Below are positions 33,958-45,690 of a stretch of 64,000 bases of DNA, in pieces. The translations under genes were made by a program, and so were the position numbers. Each line of letters opens with the position of its first letter. Position 1 is the stretch's first letter. The stretch is from contig JAOTOM010002242.1 in assembly GCA_034440615.1 (NCBI GenBank), positions 1 through 64,000 on the forward strand. The letters run 5' to 3'. This DNA comes from Ashinkailepas kermadecensis. Lineage: Eukaryota; Arthropoda; Thecostraca; Neolepadidae. Below the pieces are notes generated by a model. The model worked only from the letters and a program-made list of their open reading frames with translations, did no database searches and was not told the DNA's origin.

Positions 33958-34470
33958 GCGCTGACGACTTTGACATCATCTAGCTCATGTGGTGGTCATG
34001 GGAGGTAGTGCCCCTCAGGGAATACATTGTTGTCCTTATCCCCAATATTGCAAACGTGGCAACACATGGACACCATAGCCTGCTATTCAGTGCTTTCCCG
34101 AGTCCGAAAAATAACACATATGCCTTGGAGGCATGCATTTGAAAAATGTACACCGGAACCTTCATCATGCAGCGACGAATATCTGACCCGGTGCACCTGT
34201 GGACATATCAAATTGTAGCTCACTCTACCTTGTAGCTCACTCCCATAATCATTCCAGGTTTACTATACATACAAACATTGGCGTATGTAGGGGTCTTTGG
34301 GTCGTGCCCCTCCATCCCTTAGGCGCAAAAGGCCGGTTTACTGGCTCACAGGGCGCCGAAGGCACAAGTGCTGTCCTACAAGTGGTGTGCCCAAAGCTTG
34401 GCTGGGTGTCCCAGATGGATGGAGGATGTCCCCGACCTGAAAACAAAAATCCGTACCGAAGGTCTGAAAG
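33958..34470. other. Unassigned
   Basis: No gene. 34308-34360 shares a short repeat with 9433-9485. Confidence 0.35.
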
Positions 34471-34650
34471 GCGCGATGATGGCCGAGTAGTTAGGATGTT
34501 GAGTTCTGGATACAAAGGTTCTGAGTTCAACACTAGCACCGCTCGGGACATTTCCTAATCCCGCGGCCCACGGGCGAAATAGTGTGGGTGGCGCTATTAG
34601 CCGTGATTGTGCATAAAGTGCGTCGTTAACCACCCAATAAGCCAAAAAAA
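34471..34650 (+). mobile_element. tRNA-derived SINE, family D
   Basis: Head GATGGCCGAGTAGTTAGGAT (box A TGGCCGAGTAG) and degenerate box B GAGTTCAACACT. The tail is AAGCCAAAAAAA. Candidate target duplications GGTCTGAA (left) and GGTCCGAA (right) flank it. About 180 bp long. Head and tail are characteristic of a small tRNA-derived SINE. Confidence 0.65.
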
Positions 34651-34961
34651 GGTCCGAAGGTGTGCGCCGTAGATCTGCATTACGATCCCAAGGCCTGAAA
34701 TGCCTTCCATGAACTGAAGGTGCACCCCCATGATTGCATTATTTTTCAAAGATTTTCAGCGGGTCCGAGCGCTGCTCTCTCCTCCCATGTATTTTGCATT
34801 GACCAAGTGTGATTGGTAATTGATATATCTATGTTATCGCTGGAATATTTGAAACCAGGTGTATATGATTAACTGACGAAATTGTTTCCTTCGCTGTGAA
34901 ACTATTGCAAAATTATGTTTTATGGGATTATCATATCATGAATTATGTTTTTTTAAATCAT
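34651..34961. other. Unassigned AT-rich spacer
   Basis: Nothing recognised. Confidence 0.4.
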
Positions 34962-35920
34962 TTATCACGCGCCCTGGAGGGCCTCTGAAAATTATGCGCA
35001 CCGGAGGGGGGGGCGGATTCCGCCCCCCCCCCTAAGATCTCGGCTCCTAGTAAAGCTGGAGGAACGAAATTCACATGGTGGATTGGGTATGGTAGTGAAC
35101 TCTATTGGGTGCAAATTTCATGACCTTAGGTCAATATCTTCAAGGTCAAATGAGGTCAAATTGGAAAAATTTGCTGGTTTTGTGTGGCTTGGCTTGTCAT
35201 CGTTATGGATCGCTGTGTTTGTGTTTAAATGCCTCAAAATGGGCATCCGTGATGTTTTGGACATTACTAATGATGCAATGCAGATGCTAGATCCAACATT
35301 TGACCTCAGGTCACCTATGTAGTACCACTTTGTCAGGTCAGTTACCTGTTCCAGTTACCGGAACCGGGCCGCCCGCCCGACTGCTCCGTCGGGCAGCTCG
35401 GAGCAATCGGCTTCGTGAAGAAAGGAGTGAAGTGCATGAATAAAGTATGGAAAAGTACATGAATAAAGTATGGAAACGCAATGACAAACAGTACAAATTA
35501 CAAACAGTAGTGCATTTATGACAACATTCCAGTTGATCAAGTTTGGTTCCATTAACCTGTCATGAACTTGACCTGACTTGACCTCGGTCACCTAACATGA
35601 CTTTGAAGCTATATAGCATACAAATATACATCAAACAACTCGCTAGTGTTGTCAAGAACACTTCCCCTTTGCGAGTATACGGGAAGCGCATCAGCGCTGA
35701 TTTTTGTGGTCTGGCGCTATAATTGTTTTACTTTAACGGTCCCTAACTTGAAAAAAAAAATCGGCCGATTTCCATTTTTCTTGCTTTAAGCGACTCATTG
35801 TTCATTTCTAAGCAGGTACGCAGAAAATCGCGCATATCTACCGGTAAAATCTGCAGTTATTTGCGAAAAACCGGAGGGGTGGGCGGATTTCGCCTCCCCC
35901 CCCTCCAGTGCGCGTGTTAA
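34962..35920. mobile_element. TTAA MITE family 1, copy C
   Basis: 959 bp from TTATCACGCGCC to CAGTGCGCGTGTTAA; the left target TTAA has mutated to TTAT. Terminal inverted repeat is CACGCGCnCTGGAGG. It has subterminal G-run palindromes GGGCGGATTCCGCCC (left) and GGGCGGATTTCGCC (right), and many AGGTCA/TGACCT hexamers. Near 35690 is AGCGCATCAGCGC. Non-coding; short ORFs are not conserved between copies. Confidence 0.88.
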
Positions 35921-36735
35921 TATGGGGTCTTTGAGTCCAGTGACTCCCTGTGCTGCGAAACGCTGACATATGAGACCCGTAGTTCATAATTTGGTAAAAC
36001 GTACTATCTGGGGTCGGCCAGGAGTGTCGCATCAGGCCGACGTGGGCCCAACAGAGTTGTACTGATAGTTCTGAGGTGTTAGGTGTCGTCTGCAGAGCCC
36101 TGACCCATGACCCCGAGCGGTGGGGCGACGAGTGGGCTGCTAGTGGGAAACTGAAGGGGGATGCTGGGCTGCCGTCTCAGCCAACAAAGCAACTAATATG
36201 ATTAGTTGATTGGTTAGGTATCTGTCGAATCAAGAGCACGTCGGGTGACTCATAGGTATTAGTGTCACTGACAGTGGCCATAACCTACACCGGAAGTGGG
36301 CTGAGCGCAGCGCAAGCATGAATTCTGAGCGGCAGAAAGTGAGTTGTTCTTCTTCCAGAAGAGACTACGCACCGAAACAGTCATGGCAAGGACATGCATA
36401 TTGTGCATTCAGCAGTGGCATGCATGGCGCACGGGGCAACTGTTGGGGGGCCTGGTGTACGGGGTCAAGTTTGCCTCGCATAGATGCCTGAAAATGTGGA
36501 TAGTTCCACAACTGCAGTGCAGATGTCGCCCAGAAAACCTCTCTAGGGCAGAATGAGTGAATGCAAAGTATAATCCCCCTCGTTAAGTACCTACATACTT
36601 TTTCATTCTATTTTTGCTGCCAACTTCAAAATGCCCTTGAAGTATGCAGGAGAAGTTCCCTTCAGGGGTATAGCATTGTAACATTGGGAAGGCAATCGGT
36701 ATTATTGCGCTTTAGGGTATTCACGAGGTAAGCTT
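35921..36735. other. Unassigned
   Basis: No feature supported. Confidence 0.4.
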
Positions 36736-36965
36736 CCATACATTTTACCTCCATGAAGCAAACAAAAGAGCCAAGATTGGTTAGGCTAAGTAAGGTTATC
36801 ATTTTTTATTTAGGAAATATTCTAAATTGGGTTTGAAATTTTACAAAAATGGTTCAATTACGTTGGGTTTTTAAATCGATGCTTTTAAGAACGAAAGATT
36901 GTTTGTATTTTACCATTTAAAAAAATCCTGATATGGGATGCCAGGCTAGGTTAGGTTAGGTCATG
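36736..36965. repeat. TTAGG-bearing dispersed repeat, copy 1
   Basis: TACCTCCATGAAGCAAACAA followed by GATTGGTTAGGCTAAGTAAGG and GCTAGGTTAGGTTAGGTC at the right. Homologs at about 45405-45690 and 48395-48480 share CTCCATAAAGCAA-CAAA and TTAGG runs. Confidence 0.6.
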
Positions 36966-37848
36966 TTGCAATTTTTATTCTTTAGCATCATTTTTGTATG
37001 CTATATTACCCCTATTCAACAGTCTTCATTTCGAAAATTCGGGTTGGCAACCCCCGCCTTCTCCGCTGATTTCAAATACGCTACTGCATGGGAATAACAA
37101 AATGATAGGAACTGAAAGCATGTCAGGGGGAGTGGTTGGTATCGCCCTGCCCTCCGACTGGTCTCCATTAGAACCGGAAAGGCTCGTCAGATGCCACGTA
37201 TTTGATTTTCATAATCTTGTTCCTAACACTTCTGAGATTTGTGTGAAAGCATGACTGACAATATATGTTTTTCTTTCCTAGCCTTACGCTTTTTCCACCC
37301 CACCCCAGTGTTAAAATAATGGTTTTTAGTTAGGTGTGAGATGTCGAAACGAGCACAGTAGGATGTCGAAATTTGTCATGAAATTAGTGTCATTTGAAAT
37401 GCTTTTGATGTCTTTCAGACTCAAATTTGAGCCAATGGTTGTACCTTCATCAATTGTTTTGATATTCATATGTTAGGAAGAGCTATATTCTGGATAGCGA
37501 GGAAAAAAACTTATTCTATACACTGGTGCCGTATGCCATATCGCATTATGGATAATCCCTTTACCTGAAATTGTGCATTGCTAAATGTTCGTGTATCTCC
37601 ATCCCTTATCGAAAGCATAATCATGACACTGAACAAACGAGGTAATGTTAGAAAGGAGACACGAAGACTTCATAAGCACGCATCAAGAAGCAGGATGTCG
37701 ATACTTCTTGGAAAAGGATGTCGATTGAGTGTTCAGAAAGTGGTAAATTCCACCCTATTTTACCAATAATTTAACACTGCCCCACCCCCACAACCTGCCT
37801 AGTCTCCTGACCAAGGAAAGCTTCGTAGAAGCTCCTCACACCTACTAT
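36966..37848. other. Unassigned
   Basis: No recognised gene; parts next to 37800 may be more decayed CR1. Confidence 0.35.
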
Positions 37849-38300
37849 TTAGCAGCAAAGGCACAGCCAAGCGCGGGCCCGGCCCCACCCCGTCCTTAGG
37901 AGCAAACAAATACAATAGTTGGAAGCGATTTTGAGATTTTCACAAGGCCAAAACAGAATGTTCCGCGCTAAAAGCAGCCTCTGTTTCATGATGCGTTTTG
38001 ATTGGGTGCCCCTGAACAAAATTATCTCCGTATCCCTGTTTAGCAGCTCTACTCACTTTCAGTTCAAATGAAGCCCATTTAAGGCGAGCATCTACTATCA
38101 ATATACTATCCAACCAAAATCAAAATGTACTGTCTACTTTGCCACAAGAGTCATCCCCGCAAGTATACGAACGTCAACCCCTTCAGACAAAGCCCAGTTA
38201 TCCCATCATTAACCCCCAGGCCCTTGAGTACCACTCGGTACTCGCTCCCACCATTGGAGGATTGGAGGATTGAAGGAATCATGTCACCATACATCTAGTC
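37805..38300 (-). pseudogene. Old CR1-like ORF1 esterase remnant, split by a MITE
   Basis: On the minus strand 38270-38200 reads STEWYSRAWGL. 38100-38050 reads MLALNGLHLN, then stop-interrupted VELLN. Beyond the MITE at 37857-38039 comes RCEELL. This matches the ORF1 tail of copy 2 (EWYSRAIGLN, ALDGLHLSKRGVELLSNRYEEAL). It has many stops and is more diverged than copies 1-4. Confidence 0.6.
37857..38039. mobile_element. hAT-like MITE, copy 3, with 8-bp target duplication
   Basis: Flanked by TTAGCAGC at 37849-37856 and 38040-38047. The internal GAGATTTTCACAAGGCCAAA, reading the other way, matches the centre of 38835-39039. An 8-bp duplication is the hAT signature. Termini are decayed. Confidence 0.7.
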
Positions 38301-38834
38301 CCAGTGTCAACTATGCTGCCACTCAGGGTCTTGCATGCTTCTGCAGTTTTCTCCGACCTACCACTGCTTACATCGTTAACTTCTGCAATGACTGATACTG
38401 TTATAACACACATACCACTACTCTACAATCCGAATCCCCTCTAGCCTAATGCTAATACTCTACTCCCCTTCTAGCCTAACACCCACAGAGGCCGCCGATC
38501 TAGAAGTCTTGCATGGGGAGCAATTACAAATATCCGATTTGGAAGAAACCTCATTAGACATGAACATGCTTCGGGTCTGCTTAAGACAATATATCTCATA
38601 AAATGTTCTTAGATTTCGAGAAAATTTCATTCTAGTGCAAATCTTCATTCAAAATTGGTGGGGGAGACATGATCCCCTTAACCTCCCTGGATATGCTCCT
38701 GGATTATCAATATCATTAGCTTAGGCTCTCGAGAAACATTTTAGAGTCTGCCTAGCTGAGTTATTGTTACAAAACCCTCTATCCAAAGACCTAACCCTCG
38801 AATCCCATATGACGAGAAAAATAACAACTGCTCA
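38301..38834. other. Unassigned
   Basis: No gene or repeat supported. Confidence 0.4.
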
Positions 38835-39039
38835 CAGTGGCGCAGTCAAGATTTTCCCAAGGGACGGGGCGAATCCCCCCCCAAAAAAAAACACAAAAAA
38901 TAACGTGCTGAAAGCTTCCGCGCAGAGCGCTCTGAAAATGTATGGTTTCGCGTGGTGAAAATCTCAACATATCGCTTCATAGGGTGTATTGTTTAGTGCT
39001 AATGGGTGCAGAGGTGGTGCCGCCTTGTCTGCGCCTCTA
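38835..39039. mobile_element. hAT-like MITE, copy 2 (best termini)
   Basis: Left end CAGTGGCGCAGTCAAG and right end CTTGTCTGCGCCTCTA form a 16-bp imperfect terminal inverted repeat of CAGnGGCGCAG type. Flanks ACTGCTCA/ACTGCCGT share five bases. Length about 205 bp; no coding potential. Confidence 0.7.
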
Positions 39040-39309
39040 ACTGCCGTGGATTGCTTTGACTGAATGTGGCTTTAGCATCCACATTCATAATGCTATGAAA
39101 TATGTTCCGAACATAAGTACCTGGGCCACTCCGCCATCATTTTGATGTTAACGTAATTGATACTGCTTTATTAAAAAAAAACATATTGCGCCAATTATGG
39201 CCTCCCTTGGATCCGCCATTGACATATTAGGCTCAAAATAAGCATTTCAGCAGATAAGTAAGGTGGTATGAACAGTTGCATTACAAATTATGGTCGCTGA
39301 ACAACCAGA
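39040..39309. other. Unassigned spacer
   Basis: Nothing certain. Confidence 0.35.
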
Positions 39310-39601
39310 GGCCAATTTCACTTACATCACAAGATGTGTAATCACACCGAATTTGGTGTTAATACACCTTTAGGCAATCTTATTTGATTATATTAAATTT
39401 CATAATATGCATTTAATTGCTTATATTTAATCTTATTTAATATTTAAGTAAACAACAACTGACCGGCAGTCAGCTAACAATGACTTAAATACCTTGTTGA
39501 TATAAAGAACGTGTGAGGGGTAATACTTGAAGGCTACCTAAAGGTGTATTCACGCCAAATTCGGTGTGAATACACCGCTCGTGCTGTTTGTGAAATTAGC
39601 C
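39310..39601. mobile_element. Inverted-repeat MITE with ~65-bp TIRs
   Basis: Left GGCCAATTTCACTTACATCA and right (inverted) GGCTAATTTCACAAACAGCA continue into the near-identical TCACACCGAATTTGG and ATACACCTTTAGG. Arms of about 65 bp enclose about 160 bp of AT-rich DNA. The target duplication is not clear. Confidence 0.75.
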
Positions 39602-40354
39602 TAAGAATATACAAATGCACTTCCTCTTCCTAAGCTTTCCAATAGTATGTCAGAAGTGCCTTCCAGAATCCACTCCTGGAGCCGCCTGCGATATAGTTAC
39701 GAAATTAAAATTTCGGCACGATGTAGCGGTAAGGAAGACATGAATATTCACCGAATTCCATGCTCTCACACCAAGGTACGCAACAACAGGCGTAAAGCTA
39801 CAAGGAGCCAGAATCTTCCTTACCGGAAGAGGCCTAATATAATGAAGCCCATGAAGGTGCTTGAACAGCCACAAATAGACACAAAACTCCGCCCCTCCCA
39901 CTATCATGGAATCTACTGGCATAATGCAAATGCCGAATACATCAACACATTACGTTGGTTTCACCTAAACAACACTCACCTTTCAATTCTGTCCAAATAC
40001 TGTCCTGACTTGAGTAAGCTGCAACCACGATCGCGCCGTGCACCTCGCTGCAAACACGACCTTGTCGCGTCCGCCAATCCGGTGTAGAGGTGGACAGAGC
40101 TACGTTCAAGCCTGTACTTTGTCCTCGTCGTGGGCACACGACCCAACTGTATTTATATTTTGTAAGTGCATGGTATTTGAGCTAAAACTACAAATAATGT
40201 GGTACAATTTCATTTTGTTGCATCTCGTCCAAAATTTAATTCCATTTAATTGCATTTCCATATGACAAGTAGCAAGTACCGAAGGAAGTACTCATTCGTC
40301 CCACACCATGAATTCGATCATCACTAAATCTTTCAGCTTGCTCACACTTTATCT
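39602..40354. other. Unassigned; 146-codon open frame
   Basis: The plus frame 39647-40087 is open with normal composition (R/K-rich N-terminus) but matches nothing I know. It may be chance or an exon. No other feature. Confidence 0.25.
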
Positions 40355-40575
40355 GCAGAGTACACACACACACACTTGCTAGACACACACGGTCACAAAT
40401 ATGGTGAAAACCGAGGATAACGAGAAAACCCGGCAGGAGACTGGTAAGCATCTGACAATGCTTCAGACGAAGTTTGAATACCGAGGACGTCAAAAACGTC
40501 CTCGGTATACACCCAACGTCCTCGGTTCCCAGGTGTGCAAACAGAAAACGGCCTCGGTATACACCAATTACAAGT

Positions 40576-40618
<43 letters not shown>
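40355..40618. repeat. CCGAGGAC repeat and (AC)n, second locus
   Basis: Short (AC)n at about 40360. ACCGAGGAT/ACCGAGGAC motifs at about 40408 and 40478. A perfect hairpin ATACCGAGGACGT/ACGTCCTCGGTAT lies at 40478-40508. Inverted CGTCCTCGG and GGCCTCGGT follow, then (CA)n at 40576-40618. Motif and microsatellite context match 22341-22790. Confidence 0.75.
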
Positions 40619-40620
<2 letters not shown>

Positions 40621-40952
40621 TGATGTGAGCGTGTGTTCAGATATGGTGGTCGAGACAGACCTCACCATCGACTGAGAGGCTGTGCTCGACGTCGACTTTT
40701 CCGTTTGGCCACCAGCCAATGACTTTCAGCAACCGGGTTGCAGTGTGTCGAGACTTTGAGGCTCGCAACTGTTCCCTTCCATGCTTCTTCAGTTATCTTC
40801 TCAATTTCCTGTCTAATTGTTATCTAGTTTTCTTCCTCTTCTTCCATAACCAAACTTATTTCCATTTGCGGTCTATCGACGAATAGCTTCTCCAATAAAC
40901 GTTTCACTATCTTATCAATGATATACTTCTGTTTTGCAGCACATTTCTTCCC
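40619..40952. other. Unassigned spacer
   Basis: No feature seen. Confidence 0.4.
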
Positions 40953-41715
40953 TTAACACGCGCCCTGGAGGGCCTCTGAAAATTACGCGCACACTGGAGG
41001 GGGGGGGGCGGATTCCGCCCCCCCCCCTACCCTAAGATCTCGGCTGCTATTAAAGCTAGAGGAACGAAATTCGTAGGGTGGATGGGTACGATAGGGAACT
41101 CTATCGTGTGCAAATTTGATGACATTTGGTCAATATCTTCAAGGTCAAATGAGGTCACATTTGTCAAAATTTTCTTGTTTTGCATGGCTTGGCTTGTCAT
41201 TGTTATGGAGCGTTGTGATTGTGTTTAAATGCTCCAAAATGAGCATCAATGATGTTTTAGACATTACTAATGATGCAATACAGATGCTAGACCCGACATT
41301 TGACCTCAGGTTACCTATACAGCAGCAATTTATCAGGTCAGTTTCCTGTTCCAGCTACCGGAACCGGGCCGCCCGCCGGACTGCTCGGTCGGGCAGCTCG
41401 GCGCAATCGGCTTCGGGAAGAAAGGAGTGAAGTACATGAATAAAGTATGGAAACGCAATGACAAACAGTACAAATGACAAACAGTAGTGCATTTATGACA
41501 ACATTCCAGTTGAACAAGTTTGGTTCGATTAACTTGTCATGAACTTGACCTGACTTGACCACGGTGACCTAACATGACCTTGAAACTATATAGCATATCA
41601 ATATACATCAAACAAGTCGCTAGTGTTGTCAAGAACACTTCCTTTTTGCGAATATACGGGAAGCGCACCAGCGCCGATTTTTGTGGTCTGGTGCTAAGAA
41701 AGTTTTGGACCTTAA
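40953..41715. mobile_element. TTAA MITE family 1, copy B (3'-truncated)
   Basis: Starts TTAACACGCGCCCTGGAGGG. It follows copies A, C and D to a point (GTTTTGGACC) where they have an internal TTAA. Copy A starts exactly at that TTAA (41712). The last ~175 bp of B are absent from the far side of A. Confidence 0.9.
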
Positions 41716-42642
41716 CACGCGCCCTGGAGGGCCTCTGAGAATTACGCGCACTGGAGGGGGGGGGGCGGATTCCGCCCCCCTCCTAAGATCTCGGCTCCTA
41801 GTAAAGCTGGAGGAACGAAATTCGCAGGGTGGATGGGCACGGTAGTGACCTCTATTGTGTGCAATTTTCGTGACCTTAGGTCAATATCTTCAAGGTCAAA
41901 TGAGGTCAGATTGGCAAAATTTTCCGGTTTTGCGTGGCTTGGCTTGTCATCGTTATGGATCGCTGTGATTGTGTTTAAATGCTCAAAAATGGGCATCAAT
42001 GATGTTTTGGACATTACTAATGATGCAATGCAGATGATAGACCCAACATTTGACCTCAGGTCACCTATATAGCACCACTTTATCAGGTCAGTTACCTGTT
42101 CCAGTTACCGGAACCGGACGCCCGCCCGAATGCTCCGTCGGGCAGCTCAGAGCAATCGGCTTCGTGAACAAGGGAGTGAAGTACATGAATAAAGTATGGA
42201 AACGCAATGACAAACAGTACAAATGACAACCAGTAGTGCATTTATGGCAACATTCCAGTTGATCAAGTTTGGTTCCATTAACCTGTCATGAACTTGACCT
42301 GACTTGACCTTAGTGACCTAACATGACCTTGAAACTATACAGCATATCAATATGCATCAAACAACTCCCTAGTGTTGCCTAGAACACTTCCCTTTTGTCA
42401 GTATACTGGGAGCGCATCTGCGCCGATTTTTGTGGTCTGGCGCTATAACATTTTTTGACTTTAGCGGCCCCTAACTTGAAAAATTTTCGGCCGATTTCCA
42501 TTTTTGTTACTTTAAACGACGCGCCGGTCATTTCGAAGCAGGTACGTAGAAAATCGCGTATATCGACCGGTAAAATCTGCAGTTATGTACGAAAAACCGG
42601 AGGGGTGGGCGGATTTCGCCCCCCCTTCAGTGCGCGTGTTAA
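41712..42642. mobile_element. TTAA MITE family 1, copy A (complete)
   Basis: 931 bp, TTAA at both ends (41712-41715, 42639-42642). TIR is CACGCGCCCTGGAGG against CACGCGCACTGAAGG. It carries subterminal GGGCGGATTCCGCCC and GGGCGGATTTCGCCC palindromes. AGGTCA/TGACCT hexamers begin at 41846, 41871, 41878, 41893, 41903, 42051, 42058, 42085, 42295, 42305, 42314 and 42324. No transposase. Confidence 0.92.
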
Positions 42643-42779
42643 ATCTATGTGACATTTGGCATCTTCAAACAGCAGGAACTATTTCAGTTCAAGCTCGATT
42701 ATATCGGGTTACACAGGCTCTTGGTTGACCTCTCTAATATAACTTTATCAATTCCCCTTCCTCTATGATATTACTGGAT
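42643..42779. other. Spacer
   Basis: Nothing recognised. Confidence 0.4.
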
Positions 42780-43345
42780 CCGTGCCTGTCAAGTGCAATC
42801 TCGCGGGCTTAAAATGCCTATTCAGTCCGTGTTCGGAATTCATTACACTTAACAGGTGCAGATACACGTTCCGTATTCCAAATAGCGCTGTTCGGTTCAG
42901 GGAACACAAGGGAAATCCCCTGTGTTTTTTGCCGAACACTTTGATAACCCAATAAAGATGGTGTTTAATATATTTGAGCCAAATTAAACATGATTCCACA
43001 CACTCACAAACCTTCACCGCAGCTGTTGTTGCACAAGTTCTGCTTGATAAACTGCTTGAATCTGTACATAGCAGAACTTTCCTCCGGTGTGTTTGCCGCT
43101 TATTGCAGGCGGACGACTATCTGCGGATGAGTCCCATTGCGTCAACAGGCTCTTGTTTGGCCTCAAAGCTGTCCATGTCTTAGCGGATTGCATCAACTTC
43201 CCCAATGATAATTGCTGGCTCCGATCCCCGCTAGGTGCAACCTTACGCGCTTCAAATGCTTATTATGTCTGTTTTCGGAATTTAACACACTTGTTTAACA
43301 GGTGCAGATATACGTACCCTATTCCGAACACCGCTGTTGGCTTTG
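42780..43345. repeat. Diverged direct repeats of ~115 bp
   Basis: 42785-42898 and 43222-43342 share TTAACAGGTGCAGATA, CTATTCCGAACACCGCTGTT (first copy CGTATTCCAAATAGCGCTGT) and an upstream GTTCGGAATT/TTTCGGAATT. They are about 440 bp apart, and the sequence between them is unassigned. Confidence 0.6.
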
Positions 43346-45404
43346 TCAGAAAAAAGCAAATGCGGTGCAAAAGCAGCTCAGATGAATGGCACTGTCTTAA
43401 TTAGCCACTTGCAGAAGTTGAACCTGTCTTCACATTTATTCTGTGAAATTTTTCACCTCGTCCAGAGTTTGCATGGATACAGGTCCAACTCCAGGTATTC
43501 TTGAAGTATTATTTTGCAGTAGCGAGGCTGCAATCGATACCTCTTCGACTTGTAGGAGCTTAGATCATATTCCAAGGCGAAATAATTGCTTATTGGGATG
43601 TATATATTAGTTCTTGGGATTTCAAACTTCAGTTAGAGTAGGTTAAAAATTAAAAAAAACTCAACAGTTTAGTTAAAGCATCCGGTCAAAATCTGTTTTG
43701 TCCAGCAAAGTACCAGTGGTAACGTTCAATTACCTGCACATCGCATGACATGACAAAACCGGCAAAGCTAGCAAGCAATATGATTCAGTGCTGTCTTCAT
43801 GCAGTGGTAACACACTCTATTTCTGCCCCGGTGATAGTTATTATGCAGTCAATTGGTTGATGTGATATTACAATGCATTATTACGATAGTTGCTGGAGCA
43901 CACAGACAGCATCATGCTAAAACCTTTCAGCCAAGCATGGTGTAAGCTTCTATGAACCATGTGCATAACTTTCTTTACCTCTGAGCGTGGCTTAATCCGG
44001 ATCATCGGCATCAACGAGGAAGCCCGAATGTCTGGCTGAGGCGTCAGGAGCGTCTGCCCCTGAAAATGGGAAGTTCAAGTTAAACTTTGTTTATGTAGCT
44101 TCTTAGAAGCTCACTCGTAATGGGCATGAGAGTCATAAAAGGCTGTGATTAGCAAGGGGACGATTCATTCCTGAGAAACTCCGATTATTATTAAAACTAT
44201 TCCATTTCCCAGTGACAAGCCATGCACAAGAAATTAGAGCCATCAAACAGGCAACACACTAAGAAAACCATGGTGCTAAAGGATGCTAATGCAGACACTG
44301 TAGCACCAAGAATGTACTCCCACCAGAGCCTTGATCCTATTTTCAGTATCAAAGAAGCACATATGCACTTTGTCAGGAACCTTTGGGTGATACGAGATTA
44401 TAAATAAACCTTCATGAAGAAAACATGCATGCTCTTCCATGCTACATGTAGTATGTAAATGTTGCAACTGAATTCTAGATTGCATACGTGATGCTTCAGA
44501 AAGTAGCCGGAGTAGCACCTAGATACTTACAGCACGCTCATCGTGAAAAGTGAACGGCCAATAAGCACTCGGCGGGCACTACAATAAAGCAGCGAGGTAC
44601 TTAGTTTGGAACTGGTCTTCTGAACCTTCTACTAAGCTAAGTATCTGTACAGTAAACCTCCCGCCATTTTTTCCGCCATTTGTTTCGACTTGGTGCGATA
44701 TTTGCTGCACGTCCTGGAGGCAAGTTGCATGTTTTCCCACTTGTATCACTGTACTCATACTGTATTGTTAGCACAACAAATGGGTATAGTTCTCCTGTAG
44801 CTGATTTAGTGCAAGCATAAATTGGGCAAGATGCAATGTACTGTGTAAGGGATATAATTCATTGATCCTGTTAGGGTGAGAATCGGCGCCAATCCATGGG
44901 GGTAGATTTAGATATAAAGGCATGCTTACAAGAAGCAGAATCCTAGCAGAATTCTGGTAAGTAGTTTCTTTTGCCATAGCTATACCAGAATTCTGCCTTG
45001 TGTAAAGAGCAGTAGGTGTAAAGAAGCACACAGGAGTACAAAATGTGGTATTTAAAGAAGACCCTGAGTGCAAATTGGAAAAGAAATGCATTGGCTGAAC
45101 TTGCTAAATCTTCCCTAGCAACTTTTCTTTTACCATTTATTTGTGAAATCACACAAGTAAGATGTTCACTGTTTAACATGATGCATTGAAATGGTGGGTC
45201 ATGCAGACTCCTTCAGTGGCGTAATGATATCAAGTGACCGAACACCAATATGTTTTAGGCAATTCAACATCAGTAGATTTAGGCAATCCACCATCAATAG
45301 GTTTGGTTAGATTAGGTCTGGTTAGGTTTTGTTTTATACTTTTACGTAAATCTTCATTATATATTATCCCACCCAAAATGGCATTATTATGCTTTTATGG
45401 TGTT
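43346..45404. other. Unassigned; one strong inverted repeat
   Basis: No gene supported across 2 kb. CAGAATTCTGGTA (44948-44960) and TACCAGAATTCTG (44983-44995) form a 13-bp stem. TTAGG-like GGTTAGATTAGGTCTGGTTAGG lies at about 45303-45330. Confidence 0.4.
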
Positions 45405-45690
45405 TGAGGGACAAGTTTTACATACTTCTATCTCCATAAAGCAAGCAAAGGTGGTAGGTTCAATTAGGTTGGATTCAGTGCATTCCTTTTTTTGGGGGGG
45501 GGGGGTTGTTGTTGTAAAAAAAGTGGATTGTTTTATCTCAAAAGCAGGTAAGGCTAGCTCAGATTAGCTGGGGTTAGGTTTTTCTTCATTCAGAAAATTG
45601 AGAAAAAGATTGTTTCATATTTTTCAACTTTTGATAATTATTTCTTCAAAGCGAGGTCAGGCTAGGTTAAGTTAGGTTGTGTTGTATTTT
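45405..45690. repeat. TTAGG-bearing dispersed repeat, copy 2
   Basis: CTCCATAAAGCAAGCAAAGG, then TTAGGTTGG. A G-run of about 13 is at 45497. GCTAGGTTAAGTTAGGTTG follows at about 45661. Confidence 0.6.

Noticed and set aside
39647..40087. 146-codon basic protein
   Set aside because: No recognisable domain, no homologous copy in the window and no evidence of a promoter or splice sites; left as unassigned.
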